Source: Argopecten irradians | Taxonomy: Eukaryota; Mollusca; Bivalvia; Pectinida; Pectinidae | DNA length: 64,000 nucleotides | Assembly (NCBI RefSeq): GCF_041381155.1 | Contig: NC_091138.1 | Span: 38,557,604-38,621,603, forward strand | Direction: 5' to 3' | Shown here: piece after piece, positions 1 to 13,139 of the stretch | How positions within the stretch are numbered: position 1 is the stretch's first letter | Layout: every line of letters starts with the position of its first letter | Notes under the pieces: model-generated | The model's database searches: none | What the model was told of the DNA's origin: nothing | Seen by the model: the letters and a program-made list of their open reading frames with translations, nothing else | Translations under genes and position numbers: made by a program

Positions 1-2350
1 GCACTGTAGAGGGCGCTGTGGTGATTTGCGACACATGGGTCATTCCAGTGGCCATAGAAATCAAACATTTTCATATTGATCCAATTCACCCATCTATAAC
101 CGAGAAACACAATTCTACTCAAACAGATACAATGCAATTGGTATATCATCTATGTCTAGTCCAGGATAAATTCTTTTCGCACAGCCAGTATTATGCCAGT
201 ATTATTTGACAAGTTTGGATAGCGACGTCTTTGGCAAAGCCCTTAAAAGTAAGTGAGAAAGTACTTTGAAGTAGGAAGTATCGTTTACCAGTTATTTTAC
301 GAGTCAAAATTTTGCAATTTGGGTCTTCGGTTGTATGCTTCAGTGATATAGCAGTATAAAAGGGCAACAGTTCCACTATACAAGAAGACACAACATTAAT
401 ATACCATGAAAATTAATTTTCGCGAATGAAAAATACCGCGCTTTGGCTTCTGAGGTATACATAATTCCATCATATCTTAATACTTCAAATGTTCGGGACC
501 ATGGCCATGAAAATATTTAAAACTTACATGTGGATATCTTCAATTTTAAGGTACTATCTAATGGAATTTTAATAGGTTAATACGATAAAAGTAACAAACT
601 ATAGAACATAGTTCTTTTTAAATATCGTTTGTCAAAATATTTTTAGCAATATTAGTGTATTTTTTCTCTCTCGCAGTTGTCCTTTCCATACAGCTATTAA
701 GCTACGTAAAGTATACATAAACGATGCAAAACAAAGAATCTTTTTTTTTTCTAAATATCGTTTGTCAAGTGTATGTGAATTCTTGTATCATCTTACGCCG
801 TCGGAATATAACATATTATACTAGGTAAAATTCTCTGCTCCGATGTACATATGTATCACTCTATTTACTATAAGAATGCGAGGACAGATTTAGTTTATGT
901 CTGAAGTATGTTATATAATGATGCTTTTTAGCTATTCATAATTGCTAAGGTATGTTCACGGTAGTGACTTACTCAAATTAAAAATAGAAGCATGCCGCAT
1001 ATTGTAGAATTATCATACGTGTATTGTTCAATAGACAGTGATTGATGTGCCTTTACTAATAGGTGTGTATATATATATAATTACATATAAATAATGACTG
1101 TTATCTTAGGAATAACAAGGACTTATTAAATTTAATGATTTATCAAAAATATAAAACCATAAAGGCGTACTTTTCCCGAGAGACCGACTTGTTTATTGTC
1201 AGTCAAACTGATATATGTTTTAACATTGCTATTCTCTTTGTATACTTTTACTCGATTTCGGTATATTTCTAAATTTCTGTAAAAGCTATATCGGCTACAA
1301 AAGTTCTACTGCTTAACGTATGAATTTCAAATGTAGGGTTACTTATTTATAAGCGACACTAAAAGTATTCATCGAAGTCGAATTCGAATAACAATATCAA
1401 AACGAGATCATATTACAGAATTGATGAAACTTTCTGTCAGGGATATAGACAATACCATCAATATTAAACAATAAAATCGTCATCGAAGATCTTTTCGTTT
1501 GTACTGCAGTACATATTAATTTTGAAAAAGATGAATTGCTTCTTTTTTAATAACTACAATTTGGCAGACATCAATTTTATCTAAACACACATATCATATT
1601 CATAACAAACAGGGGATGACATTTATACCGTCGCCCGGACGAATGACTCACCTGTCGACGTCTATCGTGTTAATTGAACTACTTTGATATTGATATTACA
1701 GTGCGACTTGACAAGTATGATGGATCTACGAGATGCGCTAACGAATCGCATATGAATTGTCTTACTGCATTTTGCAATTTTAATTTCCATTTTACATACA
1801 CATGCTTATTTATACTGTACATTAAATTTCATTACAGCATAAAACGCTACGTTCTAAGCTTAATTAAATGTATTTACCTAAAGGAAGGATATATTGATCG
1901 ACCTGCCTAAGCATTTTGAACCATTGATAGAAACAATGTATGGTAGCTCATCTGCATGAAGTAAACTTGGAAATATTTTATGTAAAATATTTTGTTTTGT
2001 GTGTTGTTTTTTTTAATATTTTCTTAAGAGTTATAACACCTGCTCACGTATTCAAAGCATGATTTCTCTGCATGCGTAGTGCATACATGGAACGAATACT
2101 AGCATGTCTTGAAATACATATTCATACGTTGTGTACTTATCATGGCGTGGTAATATTCTAATGTGTAGTGCTTATCGGTAAACATTACATTGAATATTCA
2201 AGTTAAAAAAAAGTCAGTAGCTGTTAAAGTTTGGGAAAATTCCGATATTAGCGATACGAAATTTCAATATATGTTCTATATAAATACAATTAGGGCGACG
2301 AGGACATTGTTGGCGCCTGTAGGGAAACCATGCCAACAGAATGTGATTAC
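1..2350. other. Non-coding stretch downstream of the last visible GH18 exon
   Basis: This is probably intron of the minus-strand GH18 gene, because the exon at 2351-2475 ends in a donor (GTAATC on the minus strand) and the protein is unfinished. I looked on the minus strand for the next expected GH18 exon (an MTYD-type motif) and did not find one. A degraded family A fragment lies at about 320-408 (it carries TTCAGTGATATAGCAGTATA). Otherwise I see only AT-rich sequence with short open frames that show no protein character. Confidence 0.6.
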
Positions 2351-5300
2351 CTTGAGTATCTAGGAAGATCGTATGAGATAGCAGCTCGTTCAACTGTAGG
2401 ATCTACAGAGATTGTCAGGATAAGGGTACTCTTGTCATCAGGTTCCTCTTCGTGTTCAAACTCCCATTGGAGAAGCTGTGAGGTAAAAACAAAAACACAT
2501 TCTGATCATGTGAACAAAAACCAACAACAATTTGTAATTCATTTTTTCGGGCTAGCATAATAGTCAAACACCATTAGTTTCTTGCCCATCAATAAACCAT
2601 TAAAACATATAGATACATGTTTAACGAAGGTACCGTCAATTGTCATTTGCTCAGCTTTTTGTTGTCATCTGCACTAGACTAGAGTTGTTTGTTTGTTTGT
2701 TTGATTAATTAACGTCCTATTAAGAGTATGGTCATGTAAGGACGACCTCCCATGTATGCGATGTTTTGCGTGTATGTTGTGCGAGGTGCGTGTTTTGGAA
2801 GACTGCGGTATGTCACTATCACCAGGGCAGACAAAACACACAAAAATGTCATTTACGGTCAAATTACCATGTAGTTGATATATTGTTTGTGTTGAGCATG
2901 TTGTATACTTCTGATATACATATAAGTCAGAAATCTTGCTTACAAAGGCAGTGATCAGCACAAGGCATACATGAGAGTATATACTTAAATGACCATAGCT
3001 TTTGATTGTAACGTTAAACAAAGAGATAAATAACCATTCCATGACATTCCAAGAAAATCATAGATGGTTATCACACAATCAGCTGACCATAGAAAGCTGT
3101 ACTAGCATAAAATCCAACTTTGGATTATCCAAGAACATGGAAACGGTAAACCTACCCTAAGGAACCTGTAATAACGCTGTACATCCTCTGGTGGACTACC
3201 ACGTGTTGCTGGGAATTGCCAGTCGATGTCAAGACCATCGAAGTCGTGTTTTCGGAGGTAATTAATTGCCTCCTCTGCAAAGTGTTGCATGTTGGCTTCA
3301 GAGGACACTGTCTTAGAGAAAAGTTTACTGTCAGTGGCCCACCCACCAACTGATAACATCATTACCAGATCTTCGTTCTTCGAACGCATGCTGTGGAACC
3401 TCCGGAACCTGGAAATGATACCAAGCTTTTACAATAAGTAATAGAGATTAATTACTTTTATCAAGAGTACTAATTCTTCTTCTGGCTTTAAAGATACCAT
3501 GGAAATCAATAACTGTTTGATTTAATTTTGCTTCACATTTTCCAAACAACACAACAGTAGATATATTGTAGATAACACCGCCATAGTCTTTATAGTCTCT
3601 CACTTTGAACCTTAAATCGTCACCAGAACATAATGTTTTTGACATTGACTGAAATATTTTCACTTGAAGTGTCAATTTATTGGATGGAAAGACATGGTAA
3701 CTTACAGATTGAGTTCCTCGGTTTCGTAGCCATCTGGTACACGTATTTGAGTTCCGGTATCATCCAGAGTTGCATAGGCGAATACCACATGTGTACAGAG
3801 ATAGGGGTCGATGTCCTCAGGAGCCAGGCCCATCTTCCCATCTCGGTATAATGACCAGCCACTGTAGAAGCAGACCCGGTTAAACTCGGCTGTTGAGAGA
3901 AGAACGCGAGTGAGCAACATTACATCACAGGCAAAGTAAAACATGCCGAAGAGGTTTAAATCATGTTAAGAAAAGTAGAACACAACTTAGAAAAAAAAGA
4001 AAAAAGAAAAGAAAGTAAATAAAGACATTAATATTCCGCAGTTGAAAAATGTATGAAAGACAGAAGAAAGGAATTCGAAAATATGACATTTTTTCTTCTT
4101 TTAAAGTTTATGTCATTACCCAATAAGCATTTTACATTTTAAATTAGTTTACAGTTTGTTTCAATGAGTACGTTGTACGTCAATGGACACAGAAAAAGTT
4201 AAAATAAGAGCTATGATAATGATGTCTTGAGCTCAGACGAAGCTGTTTTACTACTAACCCTAATAATCGTAAGGTATAACTGTAATGGTGAATTTCCACA
4301 ACACCCTGGAAACAATACGGGTGGTTTTTTCCATTGATACAAGGGTGTCCCAATGGTATTACTACATAGCATTCCTTATCTCTGCTCCTTTATCTGATGA
4401 CTAACCAGATTTGACCGTTATTATGTACAGTATAAGGATACTCCGATTTTCATACCACACAGACTTTGTGCAAAAAAACTATGCATAATTGGATTTTCAT
4501 CAACGACGTTTTGACAAGATTAGCATGTCTAAAAACTTTCATTCTGCAAGCAATTGAGTCTTAGAACTGATATAAACCAAAGCAGGTATTGTAAAACATC
4601 AGCGTGTTATGTATATAAAAATCGTGTGGGAAGATTATGAAAACTTAACACGAAATGATAAATTATATATTTTGACATGTATATAATTGTTTTAGTTTCT
4701 AAATGGCAATTGACGTTAACGTTGTATAAGCATTGGTCAAATCAGTACTGTCGTTGAAATGTTTAGAATATGTTATGCTTTTATTTATATTCCTAATCGA
4801 AGAACAGGACAGGACTATAGGTCAATAATATTTCATATACATCCCTATTTTGTTACAGTAGAGTTAATAAAAAGTTGTTACCACTGTACAAGATATTTCC
4901 GGAAACATCGGGCGGAGATAGCAGAAAAAGACAGCACGTATCTCGTATATTAAGAATGAGGACAATTTAATGACATCATTTTAAAAGAAGTATACTTATT
5001 AACCATAATTAAATGTAAATATTATTCCATTAACGCGCCACTCCGTTTGTACAGCTTGTATAGTTGGTATCGTCTGGTACGCGTACAGCCGATCTGTCCA
5101 ATTTGTCACAATGACTTCTACAAACTGTCTGAGAAAACCGCACTAAGTAGAATAAACTACGTCCGTCATAATCGTCACCACGAAACGTGTATACCGTACT
5201 GTCTATAATTAACACAATTTCGACACTACAAGATTACATTGCTTCAGTCAAATACGCCTTTAATATCCCATATCTTCCATGACCCGACTTAAGGTCGGTT

Positions 5301-5856
5301 AGTTAGCTTGGTTTGCTGGTTAAGCTTTTTTATTTAATACGGAGGTAGGACAGTTTCCCCTGGATGCGCTATAGAATAGAGACACAACACGAATATATCA
5401 CAGTCTCCCAAAAATATAAAGACATCAAACAGCACACCCTAATTATAATAACTTTTGCTGAGCGCTAAGCACTAAGAGGACTTTACAAATATACGGACAT
5501 TGTTTTATTTCTCATGAAAGAAACCAGAAAATCTATATACATCGGATATAAAAGATTTTATTATATGATATTCTTGTTAATGAGTATGTTGTCATGATGG
5601 GGATAACATCACAATAATTCAGTAGAAAGTAGAGAAATAGAAGGGAATATACACCTTAGAATCGGAACCGAATATCTGGTGTAATAACTATCGTCTCTAC
5701 CAAATGATCAAAGAGCAGTTTCTGTCAGCTGAGCGAGTCCTCACACAGGCAATAATACAACTGCTGATGATCACGTAGTACTATAAACTTACCTGATGTG
5801 ATGACGATGTTGATGATAAGTACAAGAAGACCTCGAAGAACGGCCTGGGCGTCCAT
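2351..5856 (-). CDS. Secreted GH18 chitinase-like protein, 5' part (4 exons)
   Basis: Coding exons on the minus strand are 5856-5793, 3889-3706, 3408-3156 and 2475-2351. All junctions are GT/AG and the phases match. Residues 1-21 form a hydrophobic signal peptide (MDAQAVLRG then LLVLIINIVITS). Residues 23-33 (EFNRVCFYSGW) and CTHVVFAYA (53-61) are the first strands of a GH18 barrel; C28 and C53 match the conserved disulfide pair of animal chitinases. MMLSVGGW (99-106) is the second GH18 signature. DGLDIDWQFP (140-149) is the catalytic DxxDxDxE motif, but the proton-donor Glu is Gln147, so chitin hydrolysis is unlikely and a chitinase-like lectin role is inferred. Exon 4 (LLQWEFEHEE..., ISYDLPRYS) continues the barrel. 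About 209 residues are visible of a usual domain of about 370; the rest is off the window or unrecognised. A possible acceptor (CTGTTGTAG) abuts the ATG, so an upstream 5' UTR exon is likely. Confidence 0.9.
2683..2815 (-). repeat. Family A retroposon fragment in a GH18 intron
   Basis: On the plus strand it begins with a (TTTG)n run followed by the family A end (ATTAACGTCCTATTAAGAG) and stops at the GACTGCGGTATG block. Read on the minus strand, it is the CAAA-tailed 3' end of the element. It lies in the intron between GH18 exons 3 and 4. Confidence 0.75.
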
Positions 5857-7719
5857 CTACAACAGATAATGGGTCAAATCAGATAAAGTTCCTATCTGAA
5901 TCGACATATTACTCAGAGACGCCTTAAATTGAAAGGGGTAAACATTTTATTGAGAAAACGGAGTGCAGACTATTAAGAACCAAGCTAAATATAGAACGTG
6001 TGAGGTTTTAAAGTTGGAGAAAACCCGACGTACTCTGAGATAAATCATCGACCTATGGTGCCTGTTTTAGGGAACCTGGCAATTGAGTAAAAGATGAAAT
6101 CATAGGAATATAACCTTTGTTATTTTGCAATTAGGTTTGTGTAAAGCCCATATTCTATGAATTTATACATCAATACAAATATATGACGTAAAACATTACG
6201 TATTCTTCTGAATTTTTACTTTAGAGATGCTGTCGGGCGTTGTTGTGGTATCATCGTGGCACGGTTCTGTTCTTATCTCAGGGCCACACCCATTCGGAGA
6301 TTGACAGCTTGTCTGTCACGTAACACAATACGTATCATTACCGGAATAAACATCTGTACTTAAATGGACATCATGTGTTACACTTCAGTGAAATGTTTTA
6401 ATAAACTACTGACAACGAATACATATGTTCTGCTTAATGGGTGCTTCTCAGTGATTATATATTGTAGGTAAATCTGGCTATGTTTAACAATCGACTTTCC
6501 CGACAGGTAAGTTCCCTTCATACACTTTGTATTAGAACCTAAACACAGCGGCATTCCGCTGCCTAATTCCACAGTAAGATGGCACAACCAACATAAGAAA
6601 AGTATCTAAACAATTACATGGAAATTTTTTATTCATGTTTAACATTACATTTTAATAAACGTGACCTGAAATTACTTTCAAAACCTTGACCGGGTCAAAG
6701 GAGACGAACAGAATAGTTGACATCTTAATTGTCTTACATATGACATGAACACGGTTCATAAAATGTATAATAATCTAGATATAATTAGCTTCGGTGTCAG
6801 ATTCCGCTTAGACAGACAATGACAACCGTAGACACTGGACACGTTACAACAAGAAATAGAAAGGGTATGTGACATCAGAGTTCAATGTCAAGGTCACCAG
6901 ATCACTATCGATTTCATAGTTAGATACATCGAATTAATGGTACCTGAGGTTTGGTTAATGAACATCATTTGATTTAACATCAAATTGAGAGCCAGGTATA
7001 TTGACATAATACTTCGATGTTAGATGTCAAGGTCACCCGTTGACCTATTATGTCATAAATGTCAAGGTCAAAAATAGCAAGATACGTTTTTATATAATAC
7101 CAATAATTTGAAATGCATCGCTTGTGGCATTAATAACTGTAAGGTTAGATCTAGTGAGTCAGACAAGCGATGTTCATCATCGTCACATTTCCACATTACT
7201 TTGATATTTGTCATCACAACGCAGACGTTAGTTAAGCTGTGTTTGATAGCTTCTTTTTGTTATTAATAACATGGATAATTAAATGTAAATTTGCTTTAAT
7301 TAGATTTAATTGTATGAATAATTCATTTATCGAAATACATCAAGTTCAAAGTTTATAGCTGTATATATATAGCAATGCGTTGTCATGACCGTCATGAAGT
7401 CCCGAACAGTTAAGTCTCGGCACATGCTCACTTCGACCATTTCATTAAGTCAGACTGGCCAAGTAACTTGGCCAAATTGGCCATGTAACTAAATCACCTG
7501 TTGAACATGTAACTACAGAGATATCACCTGGGGTATAAGAGATATGATAATAAGTCTCCTTCAGTTATATCGACGCCGATATAAAGTTCTTAAATCACAA
7601 AAGAAAGAAACCGAATATCCAGCACCATGTTACATGTCTCTACAAAAAAACCAACATCTATCGAATTTTCTATGTGACAACAATTGTGATACTGTAACAA
7701 TATAGGTATGTGACTGTGC
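5857..7719. other. Upstream region of the GH18 gene, no gene seen
   Basis: This is the 5' flank, or a 5' UTR intron, of the minus-strand GH18 gene. I see AT-rich unique-looking sequence and no convincing exon or tRNA. Several GTCAAGGTCA-like motifs occur at about 6890-7080 (for example TCAAGGTCAC and GTCAAGGTCAAAA). They resemble nuclear-receptor half-sites (AAGGTCA), but this may be chance. Confidence 0.45.
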
Positions 7720-7882
7720 AAATGAGTGGGATGACTGGTTCGCCCGATGTCAGTATAATCTGACCGAATGGGGTGTGTTGCTTGATGCCTTCATCGGCAT
7801 GCTTCTGTGATATAGTTTTATAAAAAAGACAAGAGTTTACAAGAAGGCACAACACGAATATACCTCAGTCTCCCAAAACACG
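7720..7882 (+). repeat. Family A retroposon, partial copy
   Basis: It carries the family blocks GACTGGTTCGCCCG, GTCAGTATAATCTGACC and GCATGCTTCTGTGATATAG, then a stretch ending CAGTCTCCCAAAACACG. The copy stops exactly where the oppositely oriented tRNA-derived SINE at 7883-8088 starts, which suggests a junction made by insertion or rearrangement. Confidence 0.8.
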
Positions 7883-8088
7883 TTTTATTAATTTAACGTC
7901 CTATTGACAGCCAGTGTCATTTAAGGACGTGCCAGGTTTGTTGGTGGAGGAAAGTCGGAGTACCGGGAGAAAACCACCGACCAGCGGTCAGTACCTGGAA
8001 ACTGCCCCACATGGGATTCTAACTCGCGACCCAGAGGTAGAGGGCTTGTGTCAACATGTCGAGACATCTTAACCACTTGGCCACCGTT
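7883..8088 (-). repeat. tRNA-derived SINE
   Basis: Read on the minus strand, the 5' end carries a Ser/Leu-tRNA-like A box (TGGCCAAGTGGTTAAG) and a B box (GGGTCGCGAGTTAGAATCC), the two halves of an RNA polymerase III promoter. A body with CGGTGGTTTTCTCCCGG and CTTTCCTCCACCAACAAACC follows. The 3' end is GTCCTTAAATGACACTGG...TAGGACGTTAA, the same tail found in family A copies. It is a relic without coding capacity. A shared tail usually means mobilisation by the same LINE reverse transcriptase; that step is inference. Confidence 0.85.
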
Positions 8089-8380
8089 TTGCAAATGGTA
8101 ACATTGTCGGAGAATTGTCAATGTAAAGAAAAGTTATGAAATAATTTAGTTTCTTAATCAATTTGATTTGTATTTTGTTTAAAATCAATTAAATCAAAGA
8201 CTATTTTAGTGATAAGTTAGGATTTGATTGGACGTTCCACAAAAGAGTATTAATTATAAAAGAACCACGAGATATGGCAGAAGAAGCACGAATGAATAAT
8301 TCTACATGTAGATCCACTCCAATTCTACATTGTTTTAAAAAGATGAATTTGTCTCGTTATATGTCTAATACTGTGTCGTC

Positions 8381-8912
8381 TTGTTTGTTTGTTTGTTTGT
8401 TTGATTAATTAACGTCCTATTAACAGCTATGGTCATGTAAGGACGGTATCCCATGTATGCGGTTTGTTGCGTGTATGTTGTGCAAGGTGCGTTTTTTGGG
8501 AGACTGCGGTATATTCATGTTGTGTCTTCTTGAATAGTGGAACTGTTGCCCTTTTATAGTGCAATATCACTGAAGCATGCCACCGAACACACCAAGCAAC
8601 ACAACCCACCCGGTCACATTATACTGACAACGGGCGAACCAGTCGTCCCACTCCCTGTATGCTGAGCGCTAAGCAGGAGCAGAAACTACCACTTTTATAG
8701 ACTTTGGTGTGTCTCGGCCAGGGGACAGAACCCAGAGCCTTCCTCACAGGGGCGAACGCTCAACTCAAGGCCAACAGTGAGGCGGTGCCAAGGGAGGCAT
8801 TAGGAAAGACCAAGTCAGTTAGGAAGAAGAGAAAAGATAAGATCCTAAATTTAGTCGCCTCTTACGATCATGCAATAGAGGCAGCAGGTACAATTCTAAC
8901 GCCCTACCTACA
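8381..8912 (-). repeat. Family A retroposon, near full length
   Basis: It runs from the (TTTG)n tail at 8381 through ATTAACGTCCTATTAACAG, the GCATGCCACCGAACACACC block, CTGAGCGCTAAGCAGGAGC and TCGGCCAGGGGACAGAACC to TTTAGTCGCCTCTTACGATC and GCAGCAGGTACAATTCTAACG. In sense orientation (minus strand) this puts a CAAA-repeat tail at the 3' end, as in LINE-mobilised SINEs. The 78-codon frame at 8704-8940 lies inside the repeat and recurs truncated in the copy near 19.8 kb, so it is not a gene. Confidence 0.85.
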
Positions 8913-9465
8913 TGATGTTCACCGAAAATACCTAGCTTAGAAAGTAAAGCGTTTTGTTTAAGCATCGCCAAATGTTAAAAGGTCATGTTTGGTCTTTTGT
9001 GTTTCCCCATTCATCATATTGTTGACAGCGCGTAATCCAAAACGTCTGATTTGCTGAACCCTAATCACCGTTGACGACTCTTAGAAGGACTAAACATGGT
9101 TTGTTGGAGCTATATGACAAATGACTTTTGTACTTTATGCACATTTATATGTACTTTTATGTACTTCTTTTAAACATTACTTAGTAAGCTTCGTGTAACT
9201 GTCCGTGTTTAAATGTTTATCTATATTGATATCTTTTTGGTTTATTGTATTTAAAATACCATTTTTGAGTATTCGATTTATTTTATATAAAACTACAATG
9301 TACTTTGAAACAATTGAATGTCAAAGTTAAAGTCAAAATATAAAGGCATTTTCATATTCTGTTAGTGAAATATATAGAAATAGTGAAGAAAACAGAAAAA
9401 ACAATTTCATTTCAGACAAAATCAGAAGAAAGGAGAAATAGCAAATAAGTAAAGAACCATGGAAT

Positions 9466-9727
9466 GCTGTTTGTTTGTTTGATTAATTAACGTACTATTA
9501 ACAGCTATGGTCATGTGAGGATGGCCTCCCATGTATGCGGTGTGTTGCGTGTATGTTTTGCGAAGTGCGTATTTTACGAGACTGCGGTATATTCATGTTG
9601 TGTCTTCTAGCATAGTGGAACTGTTGCCCATTTTATAGGGCTATATCACTGAAGCATGCCGCCGAAAACACAAAGCAACATACCCCACCAGGTCACAATA
9701 TACTGACAACGGGCAAACCAGTCAAAT
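9466..9727 (-). repeat. Family A retroposon, truncated copy
   Basis: It starts at the (TTTG)n/ATTAATTAACGTACTATTAACAG end and continues to TACTGACAACGGGCAAACCAG, then stops. The sense 5' half is missing, which is the usual 5' truncation of reverse-transcribed copies. Confidence 0.8.
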
Positions 9728-12700
9728 GCTAAAACATCAAATTAAGATATAAACATATAAACATGCATGCTTAATTAGACAAAATGAAAAGAAATTAATT
9801 TTTTATCAGTTATTTTGCCATCGCAATAAATCCTATGACATGGATTGGTAGAGTTGGTATTTAATTACAACAGGCATTTAGCGAGATTGTAAATAAATAT
9901 GTAAAATAAGCAACATATTGGCACATCATCAAGGCACAATGTCGTCATATGCATTGTGATGTCACAAAGGACAAATAATAAAATTATCAGCATTTAATAT
10001 TAAACCTGAAACCTAGAACAATGGAAGAAAAACTTTAATATCAGACCGACATGAAGAAGAAATTCATTAATCTTTCAAAAGATGCAAATATATGTTGGAT
10101 GTGATTATGTTAATTGTAAACGTGCTTCCCATGGCATATGAGAATAATGGAACTCATAAGTATAGCTAAATTATATATGATAAAGACATTTGAGCTTACA
10201 TCAGTTAATTTCATATGAGCAAGAAGTATATTTAAGATCCATCATATTGTTGATATTGTCATCCAAATACCTAAAACTTTTACTGAATTTTAAAACCGCT
10301 TTTAATTTAATTACAATTTCCAGACACAACGAATTGAGAAAATCAAACAAATTTATTGAAATAGCTATTTACCAACGATTTATTTATAAATGAATCTGAC
10401 AAAGTGCTAAATATATCCGTTAATTATCATTAGCCTTCAAAACTTAATTGTTTAGCTATCGGATATTTACTTCAATATGTTTCTAAAACTAAATTTTATC
10501 GATAATTTTCTTTAAAAAATAACCTCCTGATCTTATTTTCGTTAACTTGTTTTCAAAAATAAACTTATATGAATTGGTTTCAATAGATAATTTAAAAAAA
10601 TGTAAAAAAAAAACATATTTCAAAACGTAGAAAAAGAACTGTTTTCATGTATGTTCAAAATATCTAACATTGAGGAAAAGTTTACCATCAATTACAATTT
10701 ACGAGTCAGTAATACTCTTAAAAATCAAAATTTAGTTTGATATTTAAAATATTTTGACTGAAAGCAAATAGTCAACATTTTGACATTTTTGTTAAAACAT
10801 TATTTAAGTAATTCCATAGGATATGTTCGCATTTTTCCGGATTTCAATCGTTAACCTAATTATTACGCCTTACCTTGGTGAATATTCCAGAAATCCCTGT
10901 GTGATACGTCGACAGGCTAAACACGTCCACACACGAGCGCCACCTCACGGACACTGCAGAAATGATAGCAGATAATTCTTTATTGCATTAATTACTCCTG
11001 TATATGTTATGATTGCTAATAGAGAGACAGCGTGAGTCTGATGATAAGTTACCTGGTGTGACGTTGACAGGTAAGGACAGAAAATATAATATATTCTAAT
11101 GAACGGTTACGCTTCAGCTATTCATTACGGCGACATTTTCCTGGTTAGGTAAAAAGCTCATAAACTCTAGGATACATGACAGTAATTGAAATATAGGTTA
11201 AATGGAAATTGATAAAGTGTTATATTGGTGTTTTATATCTATTGTAATGAGATTCAAGCTTTATGCGTGCCAGTTGACATTTGTCATCATGAAAGTATGA
11301 AAGGAAATATTTTCGAACATTAAATAGGAATCGTTTATAAGCCATGTAAAGGTCATGTTGTGGTAAAGGTCGGCTCGACCCAGCGAGACCTCTGTTTCAC
11401 TGGACCAGGAAATAATTGTCAACCTTGAACCGGAAGTATACATAAACAATTACCTAGAACTGTCATCAGCAGCTGTCTCTGGTGCTAATTAAGTAGGTAT
11501 CATAGGAAATAACAGGAACTACGACCAAGTTAACAATGAGAGATGTGTTAATTAAAATTGACAAATGCGTTTTCTATAAATGTAGTCAGGAATACAAATT
11601 ATGCTTTATCTTTCGGATGCATTCGACATATGCTAACGCGTTGGTCATGCGAGGAGCAAATGATACTGATTAATTACTGATTTCTTCACGAAAAAAATAT
11701 TACCCATGCCAATTTAATTTAAATAACTTAGTTTGGTTTATTTTCTTTTTTCACAAAGAGTTATTATCACCTCATTGCACCGTTAACACTTCCTCACATT
11801 GGTCTTTTTTTAGATGATCGTTAGTTACCGTTTTTTTCTTCTTCGGGCTAAGGCTTACCGGCTTCATACAGTTTTGAATCAAGTTATGTTTTGCTTCTGT
11901 TGAGATATTGGATTCAGGGTATATGCAAATGATAGATGCTTATCCTGCAGAACGCTCAGTAACTATAGAATGAGCGCTATATTATGTCTAGTTTGGTGAG
12001 GTGTTCGTCTCTGTACACTTTAATGAGATAGCACTATAATTCAGACAGAATTTCCACTTCTAAGTAACAAGTGCAATATCCAATAACACGTACTGCCTAA
12101 TGTTTGCACTAAGCATACAGGGTAGTCCTATTCTTAAGTTACCCATTGAAAGATGTTAAAGATGCTCCATCGCCGACAGAGCATAAATGGTATTCATCAT
12201 TTGAACAATAATTGGTGTATATATCTAATTAACACAAAAAAATATAAAATAATCTTTTTTGCCTTTGGTGCATGCGCAATCAGTACTTCATTTCATATAG
12301 GATATAGTGCCACGGATTATTTTCGGGATGCAATTTCATCATTTTTTTTTTATATTTTTAACTAAAAGTAAAATAAGAAGCTCAAACTTCTCAATGGTGG
12401 TAATGGTGTAAAGTAAGTAACTTTTGTAACTGAGGAAAAATATTAAATCGTATGCTCCTGTTTTTGATAGTGAAAAAATACCTTTTGTCAGCGGTGGAGC
12501 ATCTTTAAACAGTGCTTACTAAAAGGAAAACTAGTGCCAAACTAATAGGAGAACTAGATCTTAATATATACCTATGGTTAGGTCGTTTTGTTTTGTATAC
12601 ATAAATGAGCATCCACCATTTTTGTTTGTTTGATAAATAAACGTCCAATTAATAGTCAAAGTCATGTAAGGAGCATCCACCAACAGCCGTAAGTCTACCA

Positions 12701-13130
12701 TCATACATTTTACAATCAAAGAACCACCATTTCCCGCCGTGACCCCAGCTCTGCCTGGTACAAATAATGACTATTACAATACCTAATTAGTATGTAAATG
12801 ATGCAAGACTATGTGTATAACATCAGGAGATGAGAAGCAATGATGGGAACACATTTGGTGACGCCTCCTTTGACTGTCTTACTAGAATCTTCCTTATCTA
12901 AACGCCAAGTATTATACAACGATGTGGTTTGGGTGGTATTTAATAAACTTATCATGATTGATGGGCAAACCGGATTTAGTCATGCGAAGTTAATTCAAGA
13001 GATACACCTATATACAAAATATAGCTATATTTGAAGCTACTCGGACTGTACTTAGCGTTGGATATAAAGGCGAGTGTCTGTTCCATTTCTGAAACAATTA
13101 CTATATTTTAACGTATTTTCAAAAGTATAT
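9728..13130. other. AT-rich intergenic stretch, only repeat fragments
   Basis: No exon or RNA gene is recognisable. It holds diverged family A scraps at about 11950-12065 (GAACGCTCAG...ATGAGATAGCACTATA, plus orientation) and 12622-12680 (TTTGTTTGTTTGATAAATAAACG, minus orientation). The rest is AT-rich sequence with short chance frames. Confidence 0.5.
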
Positions 13131-13139
13131 GTCATATTT

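Noticed and set aside
8035..8088. tRNA gene on the minus strand
   Set aside because: A and B boxes are present, but the acceptor stem and anticodon arm do not fold as a tRNA and the sequence runs on into a SINE body and tail.
8704..8940. 78-codon frame, recurring as a shorter frame at 19834-20028
   Set aside because: Both lie within family A copies. The second is interrupted differently, so there is no sign of selection for protein.
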